A program made the translations under genes and the position numbers. From JAGGSN01 sp965603725 (GTDB lineage Bacteria > Zixibacteria > MSB-5A5 > UBA10806 > 4484-95), in the NCBI GenBank assembly GCA_965603725.1, contig CBFDEC010000011.1, forward strand, positions 1 to 64,000: 64,000 nt of DNA, given 5' to 3'. Shown here in pieces: positions 9,593-16,980 of this stretch; within the stretch, counting starts at the first letter, position 1; every line of letters begins with the position of its first letter. The notes beneath the pieces were generated by a model that saw only the letters and a list, made by a program, of their open reading frames with translations, had not been told where the DNA came from and searched no databases.

Positions 9593-9654
9593 CAGCTGCC
9601 TGCTAAGCAGTTAACGGGGCAACTCGTTCCAGGGTTCGAATCCCTACCTCTCCG
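9593..9654 (+). repeat. att-like direct repeat, distal copy (tRNA-Ser 3' fragment)
   Basis: It carries anticodon arm, variable arm, T-arm and 3' acceptor strand of tRNA-Ser but no 5' acceptor or D-arm, so it is not a functional tRNA. The two substitutions lie in the T-stem (G to A) and at the start of the acceptor 3' region (G to A). Confidence 0.85.
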
Positions 9655-9726
9655 TGTTATCTTGTAATCCTTCAGCAAGTTACAACAGCTATAACATAAG
9701 CTAAATTTGATACATATGCATAATTA

Positions 9727-11377
9727 GGGTCTACTGAAAAAGTATTTTTCCTTAGTTAATATCTTTACAGCTATCAAGATACGTGGTATAAGTATGCCTA
9801 TGTTGACAGCAAAAATGCAAGGAAATATCAGAATACCCCTTAAAAACCTTGTCCCAAGACACGTCCGTGCATTTTGACAATAGGTTTTTCCGGATAGCAG
9901 TGAAGTGACAAAGCATGTACAAAAGCCAAGACAAGAAAACGTTGCCGTTATTCGGGGAGTTGTTTCCATTTGGCGGTAAGCTTGATGAGAATAACCGCTG
10001 GCTTAAGATTGCCGGGTTAATCCCCTGGGATGAGATAGAGGATAGTTATCGCAAGCATTTTTCAGCTATCGGCCGACCGGCGCTTGATTCGAGATTGGCG
10101 ATCGGTGTTATGATATTAAAGCACATAACCGTCTTGAGCAATGAGGAAATGGTTTTAGAATTAAGCGAGAACCCTTACCTTCAGGCATTCTGCGGTTTTG
10201 ACAATTTTCAGACGGGGAAGGTTTTTGATTCCAGCAGTTTATCGAAGTTGCGTAAGCGTCCGGGCGCCAAATATTTCAAAGAGCTTGGGAATCAAACCTA
10301 TGAGGTTTTGATAGAGAAGAAGATAATCAAGTGTAAGGGTTTGCTTGTTGATGCCACCGTTTTCCCGGAGAAGATCAAATACCCGACGGACGTAGGTTTA
10401 TTGAACGAGGCTCGGGAGTGGCTGGTTAAGAAGATAAAAGATGTCGGCGTCAAGGTTGGCAAGAGTTTCAGGACCTACCCTCGGGCCGCCCGCAAGGCAT
10501 ATTTGCAGTTTTCAAAGAGCAAGAAGAGGACGAAGAAGAAGGTGGCGAAGGCTAAGAAAGCGATGCTTCAATATGTAAGGCGCAACATCAAGCAGTTTGA
10601 GGAGGTTTTGGCGGCGGCAGCCGAGCAGGGTTTAATGATAGAGGATAAGGTCATAGAGCGCTTTGCTGTTATCGGCAAGCTTTACGCGCAGCAGTTTTTG
10701 ATGTATAAAGAGAAGATTAGCAGGGTACCTGATCGGATAGTGAGTTTAAGCCGTGCCTGGGTCAGACCGATGGTTCGGGGCAAGACCGGCAAGTCCAGAG
10801 GATCTTGGCGACAGGTTGAGTTTGGCCCTAAAGCGGCCTTGAGCTATGTCGATGGTTTTGTGTTTTTAGACCATCTTGATCATGACAATTTTTCCGAGGG
10901 AAGTTTAGCCAAGAAGCAGTTGGGAAACTACAAGGAGCGTTTTGGCAAAAAGCCTCCTTATATGATCGGCGACCAGACATACGGCAACCGTAACAATCGC
11001 GAGCTTCTCAAATCGGAAGAGATCAGGGACGCTTTTGAGCCTTTAGGTCGCAAGGTTCGACAGAAGACTCCCAGGGATCGCTGGCGAAAACAAAAGTCCG
11101 TAGGAGCTTGGCGCCAGAGGGAGCGCAACCGGATAGAGGGTCTTATCGGACATGCAAAAGAACATTTTGAACTGGAAAAGATTAGATACTATATCGATGA
11201 CGGCGCCGAGATATGGGCCAGAATGGGATTGCTGGGGATGAACTTAAAGATAGCGATAAAAAGAATATGAAAAAGAACAGATAAAAGCAAAAGTTAAAGG
11301 AAAAAATATTGAGGGTTCACGAAAACCTAAGAAATAATTATATTGACTGTACCAAAATATCGTTTTTCAGTAGACCC
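9727..11377 (+). mobile_element. Intact IS5/IS1182-like insertion sequence
   Basis: A 1.65-kb element with terminal inverted repeats starting GGGTCTACTGAAAAA at the left end and its exact complement at the right end (the match extends one base outward, 9726-9741 with 11363-11378). It contains one full-length transposase. Flanking bases suggest a TA target duplication, but this is too short to be sure. It sits 70 bp beyond the distal tRNA-Ser fragment and its right end is ~50 bp before the sigma-54 regulator gene. Ends and DDE residues look intact, so it may be active or recently inserted. Confidence 0.88.
9915..11270 (+). CDS. DDE transposase, IS5/IS1182-like
   Basis: A 451-residue transposase. 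The N-terminal DUF772-type domain has the typical 'NPYLQAFCGFDNFQ' and 'DSSSLSKLRKR' motifs. The DDE triad is visible as Asp146 ('LVDATVFPEK', followed by 'YPTDVGLLNEAR'), Asp353 ('MIGDQTYGN') and Glu408 ('NRIEGLIGHAKEHF'). A long basic helical insert (about 195-260) lies between the first and second catalytic residues. No frameshift or stop is seen. Codon use is more GC-rich than the neighbouring KAP gene, as expected for a separate arrival. Confidence 0.93.
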   Translation: MYKSQDKKTLPLFGELFPFGGKLDENNRWLKIAGLIPWDEIEDSYRKHFSAIGRPALDSRLAIGVMILKHITVLSNEEMVLELSENPYLQAFCGFDNFQTGKVFDSSSLSKLRKRPGAKYFKELGNQTYEVLIEKKIIKCKGLLVDATVFPEKIKYPTDVGLLNEAREWLVKKIKDVGVKVGKSFRTYPRAARKAYLQFSKSKKRTKKKVAKAKKAMLQYVRRNIKQFEEVLAAAAEQGLMIEDKVIERFAVIGKLYAQQFLMYKEKISRVPDRIVSLSRAWVRPMVRGKTGKSRGSWRQVEFGPKAALSYVDGFVFLDHLDHDNFSEGSLAKKQLGNYKERFGKKPPYMIGDQTYGNRNNRELLKSEEIRDAFEPLGRKVRQKTPRDRWRKQKSVGAWRQRERNRIEGLIGHAKEHFELEKIRYYIDDGAEIWARMGLLGMNLKIAIKRI

Positions 11378-11429
11378 TACATTATATTAAATTTTAAACT
11401 GTGAGATTGACTGTAGGCTTACGGAAATA

Positions 11430-12818
11430 ATGCCGGAGATCAGGAAAAAACAGCGTTTGAAAATGAGACTAACTAACGATGAAATCGCCGCTATTTTAAA
11501 CAGCGTCGCCGATGGCGTTTTTACTGTGGATAAAGACTGGCGAATAACATCTTTTAACAAAGCAGCCCAAAAGATAACCGGCGTCTCTGAAAGTGAAGCG
11601 GTTGGCTCGTTCTGCTGGGATGTTTTCAAAGCAAGCATCTGCGAAACTGACTGTGCCCTTCGCCAGACCATGGAAACCGGCAAGCCAATAGTTAACAAAC
11701 CGGTTTACATCATAAACTCAAATGGTAAAAAGATACCTATAAGCATTTCCACTGCTTTATTAAAAGGAAAAAACAATAAGATCATTGGCGGTGTCGAGAC
11801 ATTTCGGGATCTTAGTACGGTTGAGCAATTACGAAAAGAACTTCAAGCAAAATATACTTATGAGGATATCGTGACTAAAAGCGCCCGTATGAAACATATA
11901 TTCGAACTTCTGCCATTGATATCCAGCAGTGACAGCACTATACTGATTGAAGGAGAAAGCGGTACTGGTAAAGAGCTTTTAGCCCGGGCGATCCACAATT
12001 TAAGTCATCGAAAAAACAAATCCTTTATCATAGTCAACTGTGGGGCATTGCCGGATACATTATTGGAGTCAGAACTATTCGGTTATAAAGCCGGAGCTTT
12101 TACCGATGCTAAGAAAGATAAACCGGGCAGGTTTGCTCTCGCCGAACAAGGGACAATATTCTTAGATGAGATCGGCGATATATCTTCTGCTTTGCAGGTT
12201 AAACTCTTAAGAGTGCTGCAGGACCATACCTATGAGCCATTAGGAGGCATTCAACCTCAAAAATCTGAAGCCAGAATAATTGCCGCTACAAACAAAAGCC
12301 TTTCACGACTTGTTGATGCAGGCAAATTCAGACAGGATTTGTACTACCGTATAAATGTAGTAAGACTCGAACTTCCTCCATTACGACAAAGAAAAGAGGA
12401 TATTCCGCTGTTAATCAATCATTTTATCTATAAATTTAATAAGCTAAAGGGAAAAGAAATCACAGGCGTCTCACCCGAAACGATGAAAGCCTTGATGACA
12501 CATGACTATCCGGGCAATATCCGTGAATTGGAAAACATTATTGAACGCGTTTTTGCTCTGTCATCCGAAAATATCATCATGCCGAATCATTTACCTGAAG
12601 ATATAATAAAGGTTGAATTACAACCAGTTAAATCAGCCTTTGGCGCCTTTGACCAGCTTGAAAAGCAATTCCTTTTAAATGCCCTCAAACAAAATGATTG
12701 GAATCGTGATAAAACAGCCAGAGAACTCAAAATGCACAAGACGACTCTATACAGGAAAATACGAAAGCTAGGTATTGAGCTTCCATCAATCGATGGGCGT
12801 TCAAGGCATTTAAAATAG
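11430..12818 (+). CDS. Sigma-54-dependent activator with PAS sensor (PAS-AAA+-Fis)
   Basis: A 462-residue enhancer-binding protein. The N-terminal PAS domain (about 12-125) contains clustered cysteines ('FCWDVFKASICETDCALR'), a pattern that in related regulators suggests metal or redox sensing. The AAA+ domain (about 145-385) has Walker A 'GESGTGKE', Walker B 'IFLDEIGD' and arginine-rich sensor motifs. The sigma-54 contact loop reads GAFTDA instead of GAFTGA. The C-terminus is a Fis-type helix-turn-helix ('NRDKTARELKMHKTTLYRKIRKLG'-like). The start is uncertain: ATG 11430 or ATG 11464, neither with a good ribosome site. It lies directly upstream of the iron-sulfur/NifX cluster, which has a sigma-54-like promoter, so it very likely controls it. 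Confidence 0.92.
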   Translation: MPEIRKKQRLKMRLTNDEIAAILNSVADGVFTVDKDWRITSFNKAAQKITGVSESEAVGSFCWDVFKASICETDCALRQTMETGKPIVNKPVYIINSNGKKIPISISTALLKGKNNKIIGGVETFRDLSTVEQLRKELQAKYTYEDIVTKSARMKHIFELLPLISSSDSTILIEGESGTGKELLARAIHNLSHRKNKSFIIVNCGALPDTLLESELFGYKAGAFTDAKKDKPGRFALAEQGTIFLDEIGDISSALQVKLLRVLQDHTYEPLGGIQPQKSEARIIAATNKSLSRLVDAGKFRQDLYYRINVVRLELPPLRQRKEDIPLLINHFIYKFNKLKGKEITGVSPETMKALMTHDYPGNIRELENIIERVFALSSENIIMPNHLPEDIIKVELQPVKSAFGAFDQLEKQFLLNALKQNDWNRDKTARELKMHKTTLYRKIRKLGIELPSIDGRSRHLK

Positions 12819-12954
12819 CGTTGCAAATATGCTGCTATAACAGGCTTGTAATACTATTTCCGCTACTGTATATATCGACATTTGGATTATAAATTTAGCT
12901 TAAAGCCACATATAACTATAATAATAACAACCAGATAGTGTGTTTGTCTGTTTT

Positions 12955-12970
12955 CGGCATGATTTTTGAC
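12955..12970 (+). promoter_or_regulatory. Candidate sigma-54 (-24/-12) promoter of the NifX/ATPase cluster
   Basis: The sequence CGGCATgatttTTGAC matches the TGGCAC-N5-TTGC consensus at the GG, most of the -24 block and TTG of the -12 block; the usual -12 GC is GA. Transcription would start near 12980, just before the GGAGG that serves the TTG start at 12996. Its place between a sigma-54 activator and the cluster supports it. Confidence 0.6.
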
Positions 12971-12995
12971 ATAACATATGTCGGAGGAAATAGAT

Positions 12996-13370
12996 TTGAA
13001 GATTACAGTACCGTATTGGTATAACAGAATTTCACCCGTTTTAGATACAGCTGAGAATTTCCTGATTGTTGATGTTCAAAACGGCAGGCGGATTAAAGAT
13101 GTGAATATCAACCTTGGTGAAAAATCGCTTTCTGATAGAGTTGAATATTTTAAAAGACAACATGTTAATTTTCTTCTATGCGGGGCGCTTTCGGACTATT
13201 ATCATAGATTGATTTTAGCCAAAGGAATAAAGGTTATCCCCTGGTTAACCGGCGATATTGACGGCATTCTTGAGGCTTTTATATGTAATAATTCGTTTGA
13301 ACCCGGATTTATCATGCCCGGTTGTAAAGGTAACGGGCGGAGACGACGAAAGCGAGGAAGAGGATTTTAA
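12996..13370 (+). CDS. NifX/NifB-type dinitrogenase-cofactor-fold protein 1
   Basis: A 124-residue member of the NifX domain family (PF02579), whose better-known members carry Fe-S/FeMo-co precursors. Seen: the N-terminal 'ITVPYWYNRISPVLDTAE' strand-loop, 'FLLCGALSDYYHRLILAKGIKVIPW', and a C-terminal 'MPGCKG' followed by a strongly basic RRRRKRGRG tail. I take TTG 12996 as start since GGAGG (12983-12987) lies 8 nt before it and the family begins right there; an in-frame ATG at 12978 lies upstream of the probable transcription start. It is the first gene of the cluster. No nitrogenase genes are in the window, so a role in another metal or sulfur pathway is likely. Confidence 0.85.
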   Translation: MKITVPYWYNRISPVLDTAENFLIVDVQNGRRIKDVNINLGEKSLSDRVEYFKRQHVNFLLCGALSDYYHRLILAKGIKVIPWLTGDIDGILEAFICNNSFEPGFIMPGCKGNGRRRRKRGRGF

Positions 13371-13404
13371 TGAATAATACCATAAAACAGAGGAGGAGTA
13401 ATAT

Positions 13405-13767
13405 ATGTTGATTGCTGTTACCGCAAAATCATCTGATCCTGAAAGCGAGGTTGATCCTCGTTTTGGAAGAGCTCAATGTTTTCATTTAATTGATAAGGAA
13501 ACTGGACATCTGACAATTATCGAAAACAAGGAAAATCAAGACTTGATGCAGGGAGCCGGTATTCAAACGGCTGAATTGATAGTCAGTAAGAATGTTGAAG
13601 TATTATTAACTGGTCATTGTGGACCCAGAGCTTTCCAAACTCTTCAGGCTGCCGGAATTAAAATTGTTGTCGGTGTGGAGGGTAAAGTCAAAGATATTCT
13701 AGAGAACTTTAAACAAGGGCAATATAAATTCACGGATTCCCCGGATGTTCGATCACACTGGGGATAA
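13405..13767 (+). CDS. NifX-domain protein 2
   Basis: A 120-residue NifX-fold protein with 'VDPRFGRAQCFHLID' near the N-terminus and 'VLLTGHCGPRAFQTLQAAGIKIVVG', the typical His-Cys-Gly motif that may hold a metal cluster. It follows the first NifX gene by 34 bp with GAGGAGG in front of the ATG. Family members are small carriers for iron-sulfur or iron-molybdenum precursors; what it carries here is unknown. Confidence 0.88.
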   Translation: MLIAVTAKSSDPESEVDPRFGRAQCFHLIDKETGHLTIIENKENQDLMQGAGIQTAELIVSKNVEVLLTGHCGPRAFQTLQAAGIKIVVGVEGKVKDILENFKQGQYKFTDSPDVRSHWG

Positions 13768-13791
13768 ATAACATGGAAAGGAGTTTGTAAA

Positions 13792-14175
13792 ATGCCAGGA
13801 GGAGACAGAACAGGGCCATTTGGGGCTGGTCCAAGAACAGGTCGGGCGGCCGGTTATTGTGCTGGATATGGTATGCCCGGATATGCTAATCCCATTGGAG
13901 GCAGAGGCTTTGGTATGGGATATGGTCGAGGTTACGGCAGAGGATATGGCCGAGGTTTGGGCAGAGGTTTTCGCGGCGGCGGCGGGGGTTGGTTTGGTGC
14001 GCCATATATGGCAGGACAACCATATATGCCACCATATTACCCCGGTTATCCTGAACCGGCTGTTAACGAAATGGAAGAACTAAAGTCACAGGAAAAGTAC
14101 TTTTCGACAATGCTGAAAGATCTTCACAGCAGAATTGAAAATCTTGAACGTAAAGAAAGCGCTCAAACTGAATAA
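13792..14175 (+). CDS. DUF5320 Gly/Arg-rich protein
   Basis: A 127-residue protein that opens with the family signature 'MPGGDRTGPFGAGPRTGRAAGYC', continues with a GYGRGYGRG-type repeat tract (about 46-66) and Pro/Tyr-rich stretch, and ends in a coiled-coil helix (about 90-127, 'MEELKSQEKYFSTMLKDL'). DUF5320 proteins are common in anaerobes beside NifX, Mrp and MinD-type ATPases; their function is unknown. The Gly/Arg tract could bind nucleic acid or be disordered, while the coiled coil suggests oligomers. AAGGAG precedes the start. Confidence 0.85.
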   Translation: MPGGDRTGPFGAGPRTGRAAGYCAGYGMPGYANPIGGRGFGMGYGRGYGRGYGRGLGRGFRGGGGGWFGAPYMAGQPYMPPYYPGYPEPAVNEMEELKSQEKYFSTMLKDLHSRIENLERKESAQTE

Positions 14176-14221
14176 TGATGTTTTTCGAAACAACCAAGAC
14201 ATCTCATCGAGGAGGTTAGTA

Positions 14222-14482
14222 ATGCCAAAAGGCGGAGGAAAAGGTTCTGGTATGGGCAGTGGCGCAGGGCAAGGTCAGGGTCGTGGCGGGGGTATGGGCA
14301 GAGGCACAGGGCGCGGTCAAGGTCGTGGCGGCGGTATGGGCCGTCAGGGAGGTCGCAGCCTGGGACCAGGCGGACAATGCGTATGCACAGCCTGTGGACA
14401 CACAGCGCCGCATCAGCGCGGTGTCCCCTGCACCCAGCAAAAATGCCCCCAGTGCGGTGCGGCAATGACCAGGCAGGATTAA
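14222..14482 (+). CDS. Gly-rich protein with C-terminal zinc ribbon
   Basis: An 86-residue protein. Residues 1-55 are almost only Gly, Arg, Gln and Met in repeats of the kind 'GQGQGRGGGMGRG'. The C-terminal ~30 residues are a treble-cysteine-pair ribbon: 'CVCTACGH...GVPCTQQKCPQCG', fit to bind zinc or iron. ATG 14222 follows GAGGAGG; this start is clearly better than any upstream one. Similar short proteins occur in NifX/DUF5320 clusters, with no known role. Four bases separate it from the ATPase that follows. Confidence 0.8.
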   Translation: MPKGGGKGSGMGSGAGQGQGRGGGMGRGTGRGQGRGGGMGRQGGRSLGPGGQCVCTACGHTAPHQRGVPCTQQKCPQCGAAMTRQD

Positions 14483-14485
14483 GAT

Positions 14486-15352
14486 TTGAGAATAGCTATA
14501 GCCAGCGGGAAAGGCGGCACAGGCAAAACTACTGTAGCGGTCAATATAGCCAGTTTAATGGCTGAAAGATTTGATCAGGTTTGCTATGCTGATTGCGATG
14601 TTGAAGAGCCAAACGGTCATTTATTTCTTAAGCCGACTATAGATAGGGAATGGTCGGCCGCCATACCCATACCACAAGTAGATGAGAGTCTTTGCGATGC
14701 CTGCGGCAAATGCAAGGAGATTTGCGAGTTCAATGCCATTACTGTAATTTTGGATAAGGTCTTGGTTTTCCAGGAGCTTTGTCATGGCTGCGGAGGTTGT
14801 ACATTAGCATGTCCACCGAAAGCCATAACCGAGGTTCCCAGAGAGATTGGTCTGGTAATGGTCGGTCATAGGGGATGTTTACGGTTTGTCTCTGGCAGGC
14901 TTAACGTAGGCGAGCCATTGTCTGTGCCGCTGATACGAGCGGTGAAAAAAGAGCTTGGCAAATACACTGATGTTATAATCGATGCGTTGCCGGGTACAGC
15001 CTGTCCAATGGTTGAAACCATAAGCGATGCCGACCATGTTTTATTGGTGACTGAACCAACGCCGTTTGGATTGAACGACTTAAAGCTGGCAGTAGAAACG
15101 GCGCGAAAACTTGACCTCCCATATTCAGTTATAATCAATCGGGCTGGCATAGGTGATAAAGGAGTACAGGATTTCTGCCGTCTTGAGAACATCCCGATTA
15201 TAGCGGAAATACCGGATGACCGTCGGGTAGCAGAGTTGTATTCTAAGGGCGAGATGATTTACAAGGTCTTACCGGAATTCAAAAAATATTTTGAGGACAT
15301 AGTAGAAAAAATAAATGATTGGCAAAAAAGGTATGAAAGGATTATTAAGTGA
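14486..15352 (+). CDS. MinD-superfamily P-loop ATPase with inserted 2x[4Fe-4S] ferredoxin, copy 1
   Basis: A 288-residue ATPase of the MinD/Mrp type with deviant Walker A 'GKGGTGKTT' (8-16). A ferredoxin-like insert (about 60-112) has two CxxCxxCxxxC motifs: 'CDACGKCKEIC' and 'CHGCGGCTLACP'. Switch residues 'DALPGTACP' and the C-terminal Rossmann part are intact. Family knowledge: ATP-dependent proteins that probably load, move or reduce Fe-S clusters; no reaction is proven. The start is TTG at 14486. Its stop overlaps the next gene (GTGA), so the two are coupled. Confidence 0.92.
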   Translation: MRIAIASGKGGTGKTTVAVNIASLMAERFDQVCYADCDVEEPNGHLFLKPTIDREWSAAIPIPQVDESLCDACGKCKEICEFNAITVILDKVLVFQELCHGCGGCTLACPPKAITEVPREIGLVMVGHRGCLRFVSGRLNVGEPLSVPLIRAVKKELGKYTDVIIDALPGTACPMVETISDADHVLLVTEPTPFGLNDLKLAVETARKLDLPYSVIINRAGIGDKGVQDFCRLENIPIIAEIPDDRRVAELYSKGEMIYKVLPEFKKYFEDIVEKINDWQKRYERIIK

Positions 15353-15687
15353 AAATTGCAATCCCTATAGCAGATGGAAAGCTGTGTGCCCATTTTGGCC
15401 ATTGTGAAAAATTTGCTGTTATCGATGTTGATCCAGAAAACAAGAAATTAATCAACAAGATCGAGCTTACTCCTCCTCTGCATGAACCCGGGGTACTACC
15501 CAGGTGGCTCTCAGAACAGGGTGTAAACCTGATAATTGCCGGCGGCATGGGAATGCGCGCTCAACAGTTTTTCAATCAGTTCAATGTAAAAGTTATAGTT
15601 GGCGCCAATCCTGATATCCCGGATCAAGTAGCTATGGATTATTTAAATGGCGTTCTGGAAGCTGGCGACAATCTTTGCGATCATTAA
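15349..15687 (+). CDS. NifX-domain protein 3
   Basis: A 112-residue NifX-fold protein ('KIAIPIADGKLCAHFGHCEKFAVID', then 'LIIAGGMGMRAQQFF'). The 'HFGHCEKF' motif with Cys and His near the N-terminus is the common metal-binding form. Start GTG 15349 overlaps the stop of the ATPase by four bases, so it is translationally coupled to that protein and probably its partner. Confidence 0.88.
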   Translation: MKIAIPIADGKLCAHFGHCEKFAVIDVDPENKKLINKIELTPPLHEPGVLPRWLSEQGVNLIIAGGMGMRAQQFFNQFNVKVIVGANPDIPDQVAMDYLNGVLEAGDNLCDH

Positions 15688-15725
15688 AGCGGAATGAAAA
15701 CAGCGCTTTTCAAGTAGGAAGTTAC

Positions 15726-15968
15726 ATGCCGATTTACGAGTTTAAATGCAGCGAATGTGGACATCGATTCGAATTATTGCTGCCAATGGATTCGGAAAAA
15801 GACCAGCCCTGTCCCTCATGTGGAAAGACAGCCTCAAGGATTCTATCGCCAACGGCGGGCGTCGTCATTAGTTCATCAGCATCCAATCATGGCAATATGA
15901 ATTGTTCTCGTCAAAGCCCCTGCTGTGGTCGTGACCAGCCGTGCGATATTAAACCATGCGAGCGATAG
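15726..15968 (+). CDS. FmdB-like zinc-ribbon protein
   Basis: An 80-residue protein starting 'MPIYEFKCSECGHRFE', with a second pair 'CPSCG', the classic FmdB/CxxC zinc ribbon (PF09723). It has an extra Cys-rich tail ('NCSRQSPCCGRDQPCDIKPC') with six further cysteines, which could hold another metal. I use ATG 15726 because the family begins exactly there. FmdB proteins are found with formamidase, formate and metal genes, with no agreed function. It lies between the NifX and ATPase genes, and the tail suits a metal-handling role. Confidence 0.85.
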   Translation: MPIYEFKCSECGHRFELLLPMDSEKDQPCPSCGKTASRILSPTAGVVISSSASNHGNMNCSRQSPCCGRDQPCDIKPCER

Positions 15969-15990
15969 GCAAAAGAAAGACTCTGAATAA

Positions 15991-16911
15991 ATGAAGGAGA
16001 TTGTCGTTATCAGCGGCAAGGGCGGCACCGGCAAGACAAGCATTGTTGCTTCTTTTGCCTTGCTGGCGCAAAATGCAGTTTTAGCCGATTGTGATGTCGA
16101 TGCCGCTAATCTTCATCTGGTGCTGAAACCGGAGATTAAATCACGTCAGGATTTCATGGGCGGCAAACTAGCCCGAATCGTTCCTGACTTGTGCACCGGT
16201 TGTGGAATATGCGATGATCTCTGTCGGTATGATGCTATCGAGGAAGAACCGCATCCGAACAACCCTGCCTCATCTTTATACAAAGTTAAACCTATAGCCT
16301 GTGAGGGCTGTGGAGTTTGCGTTTATTTTTGTCCCGACTCGGCAATAGAATTCGAAAAGCAAAAATGCGGTGAATTGTTCATTTCCGATATGCGTTTCGG
16401 GCCAATGGTACATGCCAAGCTTGGCATTGCCGAGGAAAACTCCGGAAAATTAGTCGCTCTGGTAAGACAGCATTCTAAAGAGATTGCAAAAAGGAAAGCG
16501 GCAAACTTCATTATCATTGATGGTCCCCCGGGTTTGGGATGCCCCGTAATATCCTCGATAACCGGCGCTGATATCGTATTGATTGTAACCGAACCAACAA
16601 TCTCTGGACTGAGCGATTTGGCGAGAGTTGGAAAACTGGCAAAGCATTTCAATATTCCGGCAACAGTCTGTATCAACAAGTGGGATATCAATCCATCGGT
16701 TGCAGAAGAAATATACGGTTATTGCGGTAAACATCAAATAAAAATGCTGGGAAAGATACGTTATGACAATAGCTTTACAAAGGCTCAAATACAAGGCATA
16801 ACAATACCTGAATATACTACAGGTATTCTAGCGGATGAAGTAAAAGCAATATGGGATAACCTTGTAAGGGAATTAAACGTGCAAGTTGGAAAAATTAAAA
16901 GTATCTCTTAG
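15991..16911 (+). CDS. MinD-superfamily P-loop ATPase with inserted ferredoxin, copy 2
   Basis: A 306-residue paralogue of the ATPase at 14486. Walker A 'GKGGTGKTS' (9-17); ferredoxin insert with 'CTGCGICDDLC' and 'CEGCGVCVYFCP'; switch motif 'DGPPGLGCP'. Such ATPases usually occur as an adjacent pair and may form a heterodimer, like MinD-type dimers, which would bring four Fe-S clusters together. Length is as usual for the family. No defect is seen. Confidence 0.92.
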   Translation: MKEIVVISGKGGTGKTSIVASFALLAQNAVLADCDVDAANLHLVLKPEIKSRQDFMGGKLARIVPDLCTGCGICDDLCRYDAIEEEPHPNNPASSLYKVKPIACEGCGVCVYFCPDSAIEFEKQKCGELFISDMRFGPMVHAKLGIAEENSGKLVALVRQHSKEIAKRKAANFIIIDGPPGLGCPVISSITGADIVLIVTEPTISGLSDLARVGKLAKHFNIPATVCINKWDINPSVAEEIYGYCGKHQIKMLGKIRYDNSFTKAQIQGITIPEYTTGILADEVKAIWDNLVRELNVQVGKIKSIS

Positions 16912-16980
16912 CTTTTTACACGGAGTCTTTAGAACTTAGGAAGATATTTAGATAGAGATTAAAACTGAGCAAGTAACAGG

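Larger units (their letters stand above)
7024..9654. mobile_element. tRNA-Ser-bounded mini-island carrying one KAP NTPase gene
   Basis: The 3' 62 nt of tRNA-Ser (7024-7085) recur as a direct repeat at 9593-9654 with only two substitutions. This is the usual layout of a site-specific insertion into a tRNA 3' end: an intact tRNA on one side and a 3' fragment on the other. Between the copies lies just one gene, the KAP NTPase (7142-9391), plus ~200 bp with no gene. No integrase, excisionase or replication gene is present, so the element would need help in trans or is a relic. It may have excised cargo or been built by a satellite-like element. Confidence 0.7.

Noticed and set aside
9593..9654. 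A second tRNA-Ser gene
   Set aside because: The 5' acceptor strand and D-arm are missing, so it cannot fold as a tRNA; it is the repeat of the 3' part.
13917..13990. Short tandem repeats in the DUF5320 gene as a possible CRISPR or VNTR
   Set aside because: The repeats are in-frame Gly-Tyr-Gly-Arg codons without spacers, typical for the family.
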